Positions 35,429 to 44,081 of a stretch of DNA of 64,000 nucleotides are shown here, one piece after another. The position numbers were made by a program, and so were the translations under genes. The notes beneath the pieces are model-generated. The model did not search any database, was not told where the DNA came from, and saw nothing but the letters and a program-made list of their open reading frames with translations. Origin of the DNA: CAVRGQ01 sp963720785 (GTDB lineage: Bacteria; Actinomycetota; Acidimicrobiia; IMCC26256; DASPTH01); contig CAVRGQ010000008.1 in assembly GCA_963720785.1 (NCBI GenBank), positions 949,667 to 1,013,666 on the forward strand, read 5' to 3'. Position 1 is the stretch's first letter, and the number at the start of each line of letters is the position of its first letter.

Positions 35429-36134
35429 GGGCGCCAGCGTCGTGCTCGGCGCCCGCCGTGAGACAGTGCTGCAGGAGATCGCCGCCGAGGTGCGCGAGGT
35501 CGGCCCCGAGCCGCTCGTGTGTCCCGTCGACCTCGGCGACGAGGAGAGCTGCAACAACCTGGTGGCGCGCACGCTCGAGCGCTTCGGCGGCGTCGACGTG
35601 TTCGTGCAGAACGGCCACGCCCAGGGCGACTGGGTGCCGGCGATGGAGTCGACGCCGCAGGTGTGGCGTGAGGTCGTCGAGGTGAACCTCATCGGCGCAC
35701 TGGTCATCACCCAGGGCATCGTGGAGTCGATGCGGGCGCGGGGCGGCGGCGCCATCGTGTTCGTGAACTCCGGGGCGATGTTCTCCAACCCGCCGCGGCT
35801 CGGCTCCTACTCCGCGTCGAAGGCCGCGCTCGCGAGTCTCGGGCGCACCCTTGCGGTGGAGCTGGGCCCCGACGGCATCCGGGTGAACAACCTCACCCTC
35901 GGCGCGACCCAGGGCGAGAACACCAACTGGTTCATGGGCAAGAACCAGGGCCTGAGCGACGAAGCGGTCGCCAAGCTGGTGGAGGAGAAGGGCGCGACCA
36001 TCCCGATCGGTCACATGCCAACGCCCGAGGAGTGCGCGGGCGCGGTGTTCTTCCTGTGCTCGCCGCTCGCCGCCGCGGTCACCGGCCAGAACATCAACGC
36101 CAACGGTGGCCAGTGGGTGGCGACCGGCGCGTAA
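35343..36134 (+). CDS. Short-chain dehydrogenase/reductase (SDR)
   Basis: A 263-residue classical SDR: TGIGSGMGRSIAL cofactor loop, Arg-Arg after GA at the end of strand 2 pointing to NADP(H), active-site Ser in NSGAMFSN and YSASK. It carries the C-terminal NANGGQW motif of catabolic SDRs. ACAGGAGACAG gives a strong ribosome site before the ATG. Within its operon it probably handles the hydroxyacyl or secondary alcohol intermediate after CoA activation. Confidence 0.9.
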   Translation: MGVFDGKVAIVTGIGSGMGRSIALKFASEGASVVLGARRETVLQEIAAEVREVGPEPLVCPVDLGDEESCNNLVARTLERFGGVDVFVQNGHAQGDWVPAMESTPQVWREVVEVNLIGALVITQGIVESMRARGGGAIVFVNSGAMFSNPPRLGSYSASKAALASLGRTLAVELGPDGIRVNNLTLGATQGENTNWFMGKNQGLSDEAVAKLVEEKGATIPIGHMPTPEECAGAVFFLCSPLAAAVTGQNINANGGQWVATGA

Positions 36135-36192
36135 CAGCACGTAGACATTCGCCAGCGAGGCTCGATCGCGAGCAGCATTCCGAGGGGGACGC

Positions 36193-37251
36193 ATGAGTCA
36201 GGACACGTACAAGGTCATCCAGTGGGCCACCGGATCGATCGGCCAGATCTCGATCCGCCACTTCGTCGAGAACCCGATCTACGAGCTCGTCGGTGCGTAC
36301 GTCACCTCCGACGCCAAGCACGGCATGGACGCCGGTGAGGTCGCGGGCATCGGACCGATCGGCGTGGCGTGCTCGATGGACAAGGAGGAGATCCTCGCCC
36401 TCGACGCCGATGCGGTGAACTACGCCCCCCTCTACATCGACATCGACGACATCTGCGCGATCCTCCGCTCGGGCAAGAACATCGTGACGCCGGTGGGCTT
36501 CGCCTACCCGAAGGCGCGCGACCCCGAGCAGACCGCGCGCATCGAGGCCGCGTGCCAGGAGGGCGGCACCTCGCTGCACGGCTCCGGCATCCACCCCGGA
36601 TACATCGGCGACGTGTTCGCGCTCACCGGCGCGCGTCTGATGAGCCACATCGACAAGCTCGTCGTCACCGAGATCTACCTCCTCGCCAAGCACCCCTCGT
36701 ACGAGATGAACTTCCCCGGCCTCGGCTTCGGGCGCGACCCGGTCGAGTGCGTCGAGGACCCCTCCCCCATCATCAAGAACATGGAGGAGATCTTCCAGGA
36801 GTCACTCGTGCTGCTCGCCGACGGACTCGGCCTCGTGCCCGATCGCTACGACTACCGGCTCGAGGTCGCGGTCGCGAACCAGGACCTCACGGTGAAGTCG
36901 GGCTTCATCCCCAAGGGCACCGTCGCCGGCATGAAGCACGTGTGGTCGGCGATCGTCGACGGCGAGGAGAAGCTCGTCTTCCAGTCGTACGCCCGCATGG
37001 ACGACGACATCACGCCGCAGTTCGAGCACAGCGGCCGGAACAAGTACATCGTCGAGCTCATCGGCGACCAGTCCACCCGCTTCACCCTCGAGCCGTTCGA
37101 CACCGACATGAGCGGTGACATCGGGTACACGGGCCGCGTGTGGACCGCGCTCAGCGCGGTCAACATGATCCCGCAGGTCGTGGCCGCGCCCGCCGGCATC
37201 CGCACCCACCTCGACCTGCCGCTCGGCCAGCCACGCGGCTTGTTCGGTTAG
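36193..37251 (+). CDS. DapB-like NAD(P)H-dependent reductase
   Basis: A 352-residue Rossmann-fold protein paralogous to 31632-32723: VIQWATGSIGQISI loop, then VGAYVTSDAKHGMDAGEVAG, and a C-terminal end LDLPLGQPRGLFG where the paralogue has LDLPVTAPVAPF. A GAGGGGGACGC ribosome site precedes the ATG. TAGACATT at 36142-36149 resembles the right half of the recurrent operator. It lies between an SDR and a Baeyer-Villiger-type monooxygenase, so a role in redox processing of a ketone or CoA-linked intermediate is plausible. Confidence 0.82.
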   Translation: MSQDTYKVIQWATGSIGQISIRHFVENPIYELVGAYVTSDAKHGMDAGEVAGIGPIGVACSMDKEEILALDADAVNYAPLYIDIDDICAILRSGKNIVTPVGFAYPKARDPEQTARIEAACQEGGTSLHGSGIHPGYIGDVFALTGARLMSHIDKLVVTEIYLLAKHPSYEMNFPGLGFGRDPVECVEDPSPIIKNMEEIFQESLVLLADGLGLVPDRYDYRLEVAVANQDLTVKSGFIPKGTVAGMKHVWSAIVDGEEKLVFQSYARMDDDITPQFEHSGRNKYIVELIGDQSTRFTLEPFDTDMSGDIGYTGRVWTALSAVNMIPQVVAAPAGIRTHLDLPLGQPRGLFG

Positions 37252-37283
37252 CTCGCGCCACCGGAACGAGAGAGGCAAGCATC

Positions 37284-38777
37284 ATGGGCAAGCGGAGCGC
37301 GACGGAGCTGTTCGGGCCGAAGGGCACGCCGAAGGTCGTGGTCGTCGGCGCGGGCATGGGTGGCATCTCGGCCGGCGTCATGCTGCGCAAGGCGGGGATC
37401 GAGACCTTCACGATCTACGAGAAGTCCGAGCGCGCCGGTGGCACCTGGTGGGACAACCAGTACCCCGGCGCCGAGGTCGACGTCGTGTCCTACGTGTACT
37501 CGTTCCCGTTCAAGCGCTTCGACTGGTCGCGTACGCACGCGCGCCAGCCGGAGATCCATGCGTACCTCGAGGAGACCTGCCGCGACTTCGAGCTGTACCC
37601 GCACCTCCAGTTCGGGGTCGGCGTCGAGCGCGCGGTGTGGGACGACGAGCGCCACGTGTACGTGCTCACCCTCACCACCGGCGAGCAGACCGAGTGCCAT
37701 GTGCTGATCTCCGGCGTGGGCTTTCTCAACGTGCCGCAGTATCCCGACCTCCCGGGGCTCGGCAGTTTCGAGGGCCCCTGCTTCCACACCGCACGGTGGG
37801 AGCACGAGCACGACCTGCACGGCAAGCGCGTCGCGATCGTGGGCACCGGCTCCACCGCGTCGCAGATCATCCCGACCATCCAGCCGATCGTCGACCAGCT
37901 GCTCGTGTTCCAACGCGAACCCGGCTGGGTGCTCCCCAAGGGCGACTACGACTACTCGCGCGAGGAACGCCTCAAGCTCAACAACCCGGTCGCGTACCAG
38001 GTGCGGCGCGTGCAGTGGTACTGGCAGGCCGAGAAGCGGCTGTTCGACGGGGGGAGCTACCGCCCCGGGCACCCGACCCACGAGGCATCCGAGCAGGCCG
38101 CTCGCCAGTACATCGCGAAGACCTTCGAGGACCGCCCCGAGATGGTCGAGGCGCTCACGCCGAAGTACCCGTTCTGGGGCAAGCGCACGATCTTCAGCAA
38201 CGACTTCTACCCCGCGCTGCGCGAGCCCAACGTCAGGTTGGTGCCGCGCGCGGTGGCGGCGATCACGCCGAAGGGGATTGTCGACGCCGACGGCGTGGAG
38301 CACGAGGTCGACGTGATCGTGTTGTCGACCGGCTTCCAGCCCACCCACTACCTCGCCAAGCTCGAAGTGGTGGGGCGCACGGATCGCACCATCCACGAGT
38401 ACTGGGACGGCGAGCCGCGCGCCTTCCTCGGCGTGACCGTGCCCGAGTTCCCGAACTTCTACATGCTCTACGGACCGGGGACGAACGGCGGCGAGATCGC
38501 GCTCAACCTCCGCAACCAGGCTGCGTACGCGTGCCGGACGATCAAGAAGATGATGCGCAAGGGCATCAGCGCGGTCGAGGTGAAGCCGTCGTGGGCCGAC
38601 CCGTACCACGCGTGGCTCATGTCGAAGATGGAGGGCACCGCGTGGGCGGTGTCGAACAACTACTTCACCACCGACAAGGGCAAGATCGTCACGCAGTGGC
38701 CGTTCAGCGCGGTCGACTACGGCGCGCTGTTGAAGACGCTCGGCCCCCTCAGCGAGAGCACCCGCACCCGCCGGTGA
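37284..38777 (+). CDS. Flavin-containing monooxygenase, Baeyer-Villiger type
   Basis: A 497-residue class B flavoprotein monooxygenase. FAD motif GAGMGG at 22-27, the Baeyer-Villiger fingerprint FEGPCFHTARW at 162-172 (family form FxGxxxHxxxW), and NADPH motif GTGSTA at 187-192 followed by the ATGF-like STGFQPTHYL. These enzymes insert oxygen next to a ketone to give an ester or lactone. ATG follows GAGAGAGG. It is the last gene of the ligase-SDR-reductase operon, suggesting that a ketone made upstream is cleaved here. Confidence 0.92.
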   Translation: MGKRSATELFGPKGTPKVVVVGAGMGGISAGVMLRKAGIETFTIYEKSERAGGTWWDNQYPGAEVDVVSYVYSFPFKRFDWSRTHARQPEIHAYLEETCRDFELYPHLQFGVGVERAVWDDERHVYVLTLTTGEQTECHVLISGVGFLNVPQYPDLPGLGSFEGPCFHTARWEHEHDLHGKRVAIVGTGSTASQIIPTIQPIVDQLLVFQREPGWVLPKGDYDYSREERLKLNNPVAYQVRRVQWYWQAEKRLFDGGSYRPGHPTHEASEQAARQYIAKTFEDRPEMVEALTPKYPFWGKRTIFSNDFYPALREPNVRLVPRAVAAITPKGIVDADGVEHEVDVIVLSTGFQPTHYLAKLEVVGRTDRTIHEYWDGEPRAFLGVTVPEFPNFYMLYGPGTNGGEIALNLRNQAAYACRTIKKMMRKGISAVEVKPSWADPYHAWLMSKMEGTAWAVSNNYFTTDKGKIVTQWPFSAVDYGALLKTLGPLSESTRTRR

Positions 38778-38781
38778 CGGG

Positions 38782-38805
38782 CTCCTCCCCCTATGCGGGG
38801 AGGGG
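38782..38805. terminator. Hairpin spanning the shared 3' ends of convergent genes
   Basis: 9-bp stem (one G-U) CTCCTCCCC with GGGGAGGGG around the loop CTATGC. The loop contains the stop codon of the minus-strand amidohydrolase gene. Confidence 0.5.
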
Positions 38806-39972
38806 GATGTCGTAGAGCTTGGCGGCGTTGCCGCCGAGGATGCCGCGGCGCGTCGCAGCGTCGAGGTCGGCGAGGGGCTCCACCGCGCGCTCGAGGCTGT
38901 TCGGGTACAGGCAGGTGGGGTGCGGGAAATCCGTCTCGAACAGCACGCGATCGGCACCGATCTGGTCGAGCACGCCGCGCATCGAGGCCTGCTCGAACCA
39001 GTAGCAGACGTACACCTGGCGCTTGAAGTACTCCGACGGCTTCATCGACAGGATGTCGCCGATGTGCGGCGCGGTCTCCGAGACCTCGTAGTCGAGTCCC
39101 TCGAGCAGGAACGGGATCCAGCCGAGGCCGCTCTCGACCGACACCACGTTGAGCTTCGGGTGCCGCTCGAACACGCCCGACAGCAGCAGGTTGCCGAGCG
39201 TGCGGAAGTTCGAGATCATCACCATCAGCGAACCCAGGGCGAGCTTGCGCTCCGGGTCGAACGACGGCCACGGCATCGAGCCGAACCAACTCGACGACGT
39301 CTGGCTCGCGCCGATGTGGAAGTTGACCGGCAGTCCGAGGTCGGCGCACGCCTCCCACACCGGGTCCCAGTGGTGCTCGCCGAGGTCGGGCAGGCCGTCG
39401 TTGTGCGGATCGGCGTTGGTGTTGATGCCGCGCAGGCCCATGCCCTTGACCCGCTCGATCTCCTTCACCGCCTTGTCGATGTCCCACCACGGCAGCAGGG
39501 CCATCGGGTACATGCGCCCGCCCGACTCGTCCTGGATCTCCGCCATCGCGTCGTTGAAGATCGTGGCGCACATGAGCTGCAACTCGGGGTCGACCACGTT
39601 GGCGAAGCGCTGGCCGCCGAAGCCGACCGCGTTCGGGTAGACGATCTGCGCGTAGATCCCCTGCTCGTCCATGACCGCGAGGCGGGGCTTCACCTGCGAC
39701 GCGCCGGCGTGCACCTCGTCGATGCCCATGCCCATGAATTCGGTGCCGTACATCTTGTCGCCGCCCCGCATCACGACCGACGCGCCGGACGCGCCGCCGA
39801 TCGGATCACCCTCGATCGTCCACATCGGGGTGCCGTTCACGGACTTCACCTGCGGGACCCGCTCCTCCCACCCCTTCGGCGCTCGCGACGTCCAGAGGTC
39901 GTGCGGCTCGGTGAGGTGGGTGTCGGCGTCGACGATGGTCATGCCGTCGAGGAGCGCGGCGGTGTCGGTCAC
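38791..39972 (-). CDS. Amidohydrolase family protein (ACMSD-like)
   Basis: A 393-residue amidohydro_2-type TIM barrel, paralogous to 21100-22314. Metal-binding positions appear in VDADTHLTEPHDLW, NFHIGASQ and LFETDFPHPTCLYP. It should hydrolyse or decarboxylate a ring-cleavage or dicarboxylate-like intermediate. GTG start with AAGGGGAC upstream. It is a single-gene unit; an operator half-site lies 33-48 nt upstream of its start. It converges with the Baeyer-Villiger monooxygenase gene. Confidence 0.87.
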   Translation of the reverse strand: MTDTAALLDGMTIVDADTHLTEPHDLWTSRAPKGWEERVPQVKSVNGTPMWTIEGDPIGGASGASVVMRGGDKMYGTEFMGMGIDEVHAGASQVKPRLAVMDEQGIYAQIVYPNAVGFGGQRFANVVDPELQLMCATIFNDAMAEIQDESGGRMYPMALLPWWDIDKAVKEIERVKGMGLRGINTNADPHNDGLPDLGEHHWDPVWEACADLGLPVNFHIGASQTSSSWFGSMPWPSFDPERKLALGSLMVMISNFRTLGNLLLSGVFERHPKLNVVSVESGLGWIPFLLEGLDYEVSETAPHIGDILSMKPSEYFKRQVYVCYWFEQASMRGVLDQIGADRVLFETDFPHPTCLYPNSLERAVEPLADLDAATRRGILGGNAAKLYDIPLPA

Positions 39973-40004
39973 GGGGGTCCCCTTGCGCTGGTGGCGGTCC
40001 CCCG

Positions 40005-40020
40005 AAGATGTCAGACGTTT
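40005..40020. promoter_or_regulatory. Operator half-site upstream of the amidohydrolase gene
   Basis: Read on the minus strand it is AAACGTCTGACATCTT, whose first eight bases match the recurrent palindrome exactly; it also shares AAAYGTCTGAC with the site at 10131-10146. Confidence 0.4.
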
Positions 40021-40053
40021 CGCCCGGGTGTCAATCCGGCGTCCGCCGAAACG

Positions 40054-41142
40054 TCAATCCAGGAACCGATCGGCGCCGAGGTCGAGGATCTGGCGGGCGT
40101 GGCGGCCGCCCATGATCTCGAACATGCGGTCGCCGCGGTCGGTGCGGGCGCCGTACATCGCGCCGAAGATCGTGGTGCTCAGCGCCTGGATGAGCGAGCA
40201 CGCGTAGTCGTCCTCGCACTGCGCGAAGGAGTAGCTGGTCACGCCCGCGGCGACCAGACCGTCGTGGTAGCTGCGCAGGATGCGGTCCTCGTGCGCGCGC
40301 CGGTCGTCGACGGTGAGCGAGTTGCCCACGAGGAAGGCGACGTCGCCCGGTGCGTTGCCGGGCATGAACCCCTGCCAGTCGACCGCGGCCACGGCGGGCG
40401 GCGCCCCCGCCGGCGCGAACAACAGGTTGTCGGGGCGATAGTCGGCGTGAATGACGGTGCGTGGCACCGGACGCGCCGCGTACCACGCGGCCGACTGCGC
40501 GGCGAGGCGTTCGAAGAAGTCGATCTCGTCGGGCGCGAACGCGTGCGCGTAGCGCTCGAGGAACCCGGGGACCACCCCGGCGATGCCGAGCGCGACGAGC
40601 TCCGGGTCGATGCTCGGGCCGCCACCGAAGCACTCGTGGTCGGTGACCTCGGGCGAGTCCCAGAACGGGGCGTGCAGCCCGACCAGCTCCGCGACCGCGA
40701 CCTCGACCTGCTCGACCGTGCAGCCGACGAGCTGGTCGCCGGGCTCGAGCGGCGCGCAGTCGGCGAGCAGGAGCGTGAACCAGCCGTCGTCGTCGATGGC
40801 CACGTGGGCGCACCGCGGGGCGATCGTCAGCCGGTCGGCGAAGTGCTCGTAGAAGCACACCTCGTTTCGATAGCCGGTGGACGACATGAACGCCCGCGCG
40901 GTCTCGTCGATCGCGGCGAACTTCCCGATGATGCTCGCGGGCGCGCCGTCCTCCTCGCGGTCGTACTCGAGCGAGTACCGCGCGCAGACCCCCATGAGGC
41001 CGGCGCCGATCGTCTCGGCCGGAGCGGCCACCACGGTGGCCTGCTCGATCCAGCCGCGCGAGCGCAGCGCCTCGGTGAGGAAGGCGGGCGTCACTTCGGT
41101 GTGCGTGCGCAGGACGGTGCCCGTTGCACCGGGAGGCGTCAT
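40054..41142 (-). CDS. Phosphotransferase family protein (ecdysteroid-kinase-like)
   Basis: A 362-residue kinase-fold protein. The catalytic loop VIHADYRPDNLLF carries the Asp base and the second metal motif is AVDWQGF. The N-terminal nucleotide site (ETIGAGLMGVCARYSLEY) resembles the EcKinase/DUF1679 group that phosphorylates hydroxysteroids in insects and is widespread in steroid-using actinobacteria. ATG overlaps the stop of the upstream SDR gene (ATGA). Third gene of an SDR-SDR-kinase operon; the substrate may be the alcohol produced by these SDRs. Confidence 0.82.
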   Translation of the reverse strand: MTPPGATGTVLRTHTEVTPAFLTEALRSRGWIEQATVVAAPAETIGAGLMGVCARYSLEYDREEDGAPASIIGKFAAIDETARAFMSSTGYRNEVCFYEHFADRLTIAPRCAHVAIDDDGWFTLLLADCAPLEPGDQLVGCTVEQVEVAVAELVGLHAPFWDSPEVTDHECFGGGPSIDPELVALGIAGVVPGFLERYAHAFAPDEIDFFERLAAQSAAWYAARPVPRTVIHADYRPDNLLFAPAGAPPAVAAVDWQGFMPGNAPGDVAFLVGNSLTVDDRRAHEDRILRSYHDGLVAAGVTSYSFAQCEDDYACSLIQALSTTIFGAMYGARTDRGDRMFEIMGGRHARQILDLGADRFLD

Positions 41143-41903
41143 CGGAGATAGGTGTTACCACCGTCGAGCATGAGTGTGGTACCCGTGACGTAGCGGCTCT
41201 GGTCGCTGCACAGGAACACCACCCCCTCGCCGACGTCCTCCACGGGGTCACCCACGCGGCCCAGCGGCGTGCGCTCGAGCGTCGCTCGGAACGTGTCGGG
41301 GTCGTCGGCGGCCCACTCCTCGAACGACGGCGCCCAGGCCCACGGGCAGATCACGTTGACCCGGATCCCCAGCGGGCCGAGTTCCACCGCAGCCGTGCGG
41401 GTGAGCGACCGGACCGCCTCCTTCACCGCGGAGTACGGACCCATGCCCGGCATCGCGAGCAGGCCCGCGCCCGACGCGACGTTGACGATCGCGCCCCGAC
41501 CGCGCGCCTGCAGGTGCGGCACGACGGCCTGTGTGAACCTCACCGTGCCGATTGCGCCGGTGCGGAAGTTGGCGAGCAGGTCGTCGTCGGTGATCTCCAT
41601 GAACCGCACGAGGCGTTGGTCGTCGGCGGCGTTCACGAGCACGTCGATCCCGCCGTACTCGGCGAGCGCGCGCTCCACACACCGGTCGATGTGCCCGTCG
41701 ACGGTGACGTCGCACTCCACCGCGATCGCGGTGCCGCCTGCAGCGGCGATCTCCCCCACGACCGACTCGCACTTCGCCACCGTGCGACCCGACGCCACGA
41801 CCTGCGCGCCGGCGCGTGCGAGCGCGATGGCGACGCCCCGTCCCACGCCCTGCCCCGCCGCGCTCACGATCGCGACCTTGCCGTCGAGCGACCCTTGACT
41901 CAT
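41139..41903 (-). CDS. Short-chain dehydrogenase/reductase (SDR)
   Basis: A 254-residue classical SDR. The cofactor loop is AAGQGVGRGVA (Ala in place of the first Thr-Gly), Ser-Gly-Arg at the end of strand 2 suggests NADP(H), and the active site has VASGAG with YSAVK. The C-terminus MLDGGNTYLR is typical. Both ends overlap neighbours by 4 nt (ATGA), so the three genes of the operon are translationally coupled. Confidence 0.9.
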   Translation of the reverse strand: MSQGSLDGKVAIVSAAGQGVGRGVAIALARAGAQVVASGRTVAKCESVVGEIAAAGGTAIAVECDVTVDGHIDRCVERALAEYGGIDVLVNAADDQRLVRFMEITDDDLLANFRTGAIGTVRFTQAVVPHLQARGRGAIVNVASGAGLLAMPGMGPYSAVKEAVRSLTRTAAVELGPLGIRVNVICPWAWAPSFEEWAADDPDTFRATLERTPLGRVGDPVEDVGEGVVFLCSDQSRYVTGTTLMLDGGNTYLR

Positions 41904-42686
41904 GCGGGCATGTTCCTTCCGCCGTCGATCACCAGTACCTGGCCCGACACGAAGCGGGCCTCCTCGGAGGCGAAGAACACCGCGGCCGCGGTGAGGTCGT
42001 CCGCTTCCAACACCCCGGGCACCGCCTGCATCGCCGCGATCTGCTCGACCATCTCGCGTGGGATGGTCTGCAGCGTGGCCTCGGTGGCCACGACGCCCGG
42101 CGCGATGCAATTCACCGTGATGCCGTGATGGCCGAGCTGCCCGGCGCTGAACTTGGTGAGCCCGACCACACCGTGCTTGGACTGCTGGTAGCTGTACGAC
42201 CCGAGCGCGTCGAACTCGTCGGTCGGGAAGTTGTACCGGTACAGGTAGGCGGCCGCCGAGGCCTGGTTCACGATGCGCCCGTAGCCGTTGGCCGCCATGC
42301 GCGGCGCCGCCGCCCGCGTCATGAGCCACACTCCGTGCAGGTTCACGTCGAACACCCGCTTGAGGTACTCGTAGCTCTGGTCGCCCATGTCCCAGTCGCC
42401 GTAGAGGGCGGCGTTGTTCACGAGGATGTCAAGGCGACCGAACCGCTCGACCGTGCGGCGGGCGCACTCCTCCGTGGACTCGGGCTCGGCCACGTCGAGG
42501 TGCAGGGCCTCCACCGGTCCGAGCCCGCGCAACTCGTCGGTCGCGGCCGATGCCGTAGCGTCGTCGATGTCGGCGATCACGACCGACGCCCCCTCGCGCA
42601 GGAACCGCTCGGCGTACGCGCGGCCGATCCCCCGCCCGGCGCCGGTCACGATACGCGACGCGCCCTTCAAGTCTCCCGTCCGTCAT
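41900..42686 (-). CDS. Short-chain dehydrogenase/reductase (SDR), with an apparent +1 frameshift near the start
   Basis: About 262 residues when repaired. The first codons (MTDGRLEGRVA, ATG at 42686) are in one frame; one surplus base at about 42652-42654 separates them from IVTGAGRGIGRAYAERF. Strand 2 ends in IADIDD (NAD type) and the active site is YSYQQSKHG, a YxxxxSK variant with extra spacing relative to YxxxK, or Tyr in QQSK shifted by one. A short form starting at an internal TTG (42670) would lack strand 1. First gene of the operon, divergent from the MFS gene with a 53-nt gap. Confidence 0.82.
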
Positions 42687-42739
42687 GGCGCGATGCCTAG
42701 TGGCAGTTCCGTTCGGCGGTCAAGCACACTGTCGCCACG

Positions 42740-44080
42740 ATGAGCACCCCGTCGCCGTACGCCGCCCTGCGAGACCCCGCGTTCCGGCGGATCTTCGCGG
42801 CATCGTTCGTGTCGCAGACCGGCGACTGGTTCCAGATCACCGGCCGGGCCCTGCTCGTGTACGAGATCACCGGCTCGGCGGCCGCGCTCGGCGTGATCTA
42901 CGTGGCGTCGTTCGTGCCGATGCTCCTGTTCACCAACGTGGGTGGGCTCATCGCCGACCGGTACGACCGTCGGCGCGTCATGATCGCTTGCCAGGTGCTC
43001 GCGATGCTGGGTGCCCTCGCCATGGCCGCGCTCGCGGCCACCGACGCCGCGAGCCTCCTCAACGTGTCGGTGATCTCGGTGTTCCTCGGCATCGTGATGG
43101 CGGTGAACGCGCCCGCGAACTCGGCGTTGCTGCCGATGATCGTCGAGCCCGAGCACCTCACCAGCGCGATCTCGCTGAACTCGTCGGTGAACTCGGGCGC
43201 GCGCGTCCTCGGGCCCCTGCTCGCGGGGCTGCTGCTGCCGCTCGTCGGTCTCACCTGGCTGTTCCTGCTCAACGCACTGTCGTTCCTGTTCGTGATCACG
43301 GCATGGTTGATCACCCGGCTCGCCCGGCAGGAGCGGATGTCGGAGCACGGCGCATTCGCCGCGCTGCGCTCCTCGCTGCGGATCGCCCGCGACGTGCGCC
43401 CCATCCGCATCGCGCTCATCACCGCCGCGGTGATCGGTGGGGTCGGCCAGATCTACCAGCCGCTCGCGGCAGCCTGGGCCACCGACACGCTTGCCGACGG
43501 CGCCCATGCCGCGGGCTCACGCGCCTACGGATTGACCCAAGCGGCGATCGGCGTCGGCGCGGTGGTGGGTGCCCTGCTCGTGGCCCGTCACCATCAGCGC
43601 CGCGGTCGCACCCTCTGGTGGACCGCCGCCGGCACCGGGGTGAGCCTCACCGCGCTCGGGCTCGTGGGGTCGCTGGTGCCCGCGGTGGTGGTCTGCGCAG
43701 TGATGGGGCTCTTCCAGTACGGGGCGATGGCCCTGTGCGCGACCACCATCCAGCACCACGTCGCCGACGAGATGCGCGGCCGCGTCATGTCGCTCTACGT
43801 GATCACATTCGTCGGCTTCTACCCGATCCTCGGGGTGCTCGGCGGCCTGGTGGCGAACAACACGGGGGTGCCGCCACTGTTCGTCGTCGCCGGAGTGGTG
43901 TGCCTGCTCTACCTGATCCCGCTCGCGCGCTGGGCGCCGGAGATCGACCTGCCCGCCGTCCCCGCGCCGCACGCCTACACCATCGACGCGACCGGCGCCG
44001 AGACCGCGTTCGTGGTCGAGGAGCTCAGCGCGGCGAGTGAGTCGCCAGTCGCGGGGTGGGCGCTCGAGCCCGACGACTAG
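42740..44080 (+). CDS. MFS transporter (EntS / MFS_3-like exporter)
   Basis: A 446-residue integral membrane protein with about 12 hydrophobic segments. The N-terminal RDPAFRRIFAASFVSQTGDWF, the loop motif GGLIADRYDRRRV between helices 2 and 3 and the VNAPANSALLP segment fit the MFS_3/EntS group of drug and siderophore exporters. The last 45 residues are a hydrophilic acidic tail. It is flanked by catabolic operons, so export of a toxic substrate or product is plausible. No clear ribosome site; CACTGT lies 7 nt upstream as a weak possible -10. Confidence 0.88.
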   Translation: MSTPSPYAALRDPAFRRIFAASFVSQTGDWFQITGRALLVYEITGSAAALGVIYVASFVPMLLFTNVGGLIADRYDRRRVMIACQVLAMLGALAMAALAATDAASLLNVSVISVFLGIVMAVNAPANSALLPMIVEPEHLTSAISLNSSVNSGARVLGPLLAGLLLPLVGLTWLFLLNALSFLFVITAWLITRLARQERMSEHGAFAALRSSLRIARDVRPIRIALITAAVIGGVGQIYQPLAAAWATDTLADGAHAAGSRAYGLTQAAIGVGAVVGALLVARHHQRRGRTLWWTAAGTGVSLTALGLVGSLVPAVVVCAVMGLFQYGAMALCATTIQHHVADEMRGRVMSLYVITFVGFYPILGVLGGLVANNTGVPPLFVVAGVVCLLYLIPLARWAPEIDLPAVPAPHAYTIDATGAETAFVVEELSAASESPVAGWALEPDD

Positions 44081-44081
44081 A

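Noticed and set aside
31632..37251. DapB-like proteins as lysine-biosynthesis dihydrodipicolinate reductases
   Set aside because: Length (over 350 residues), duplication and catabolic neighbours do not fit DapB, which is about 250 residues.
40049..40055. AAACGTC as another operator copy
   Set aside because: It is a single half-site at the 3' end of the kinase gene, partly coding, with no start nearby.
41900..42670. SDR starting at an internal TTG
   Set aside because: It would lack the first strand; the upstream ATG at 42686 with one frame correction gives the standard SDR N-terminus.
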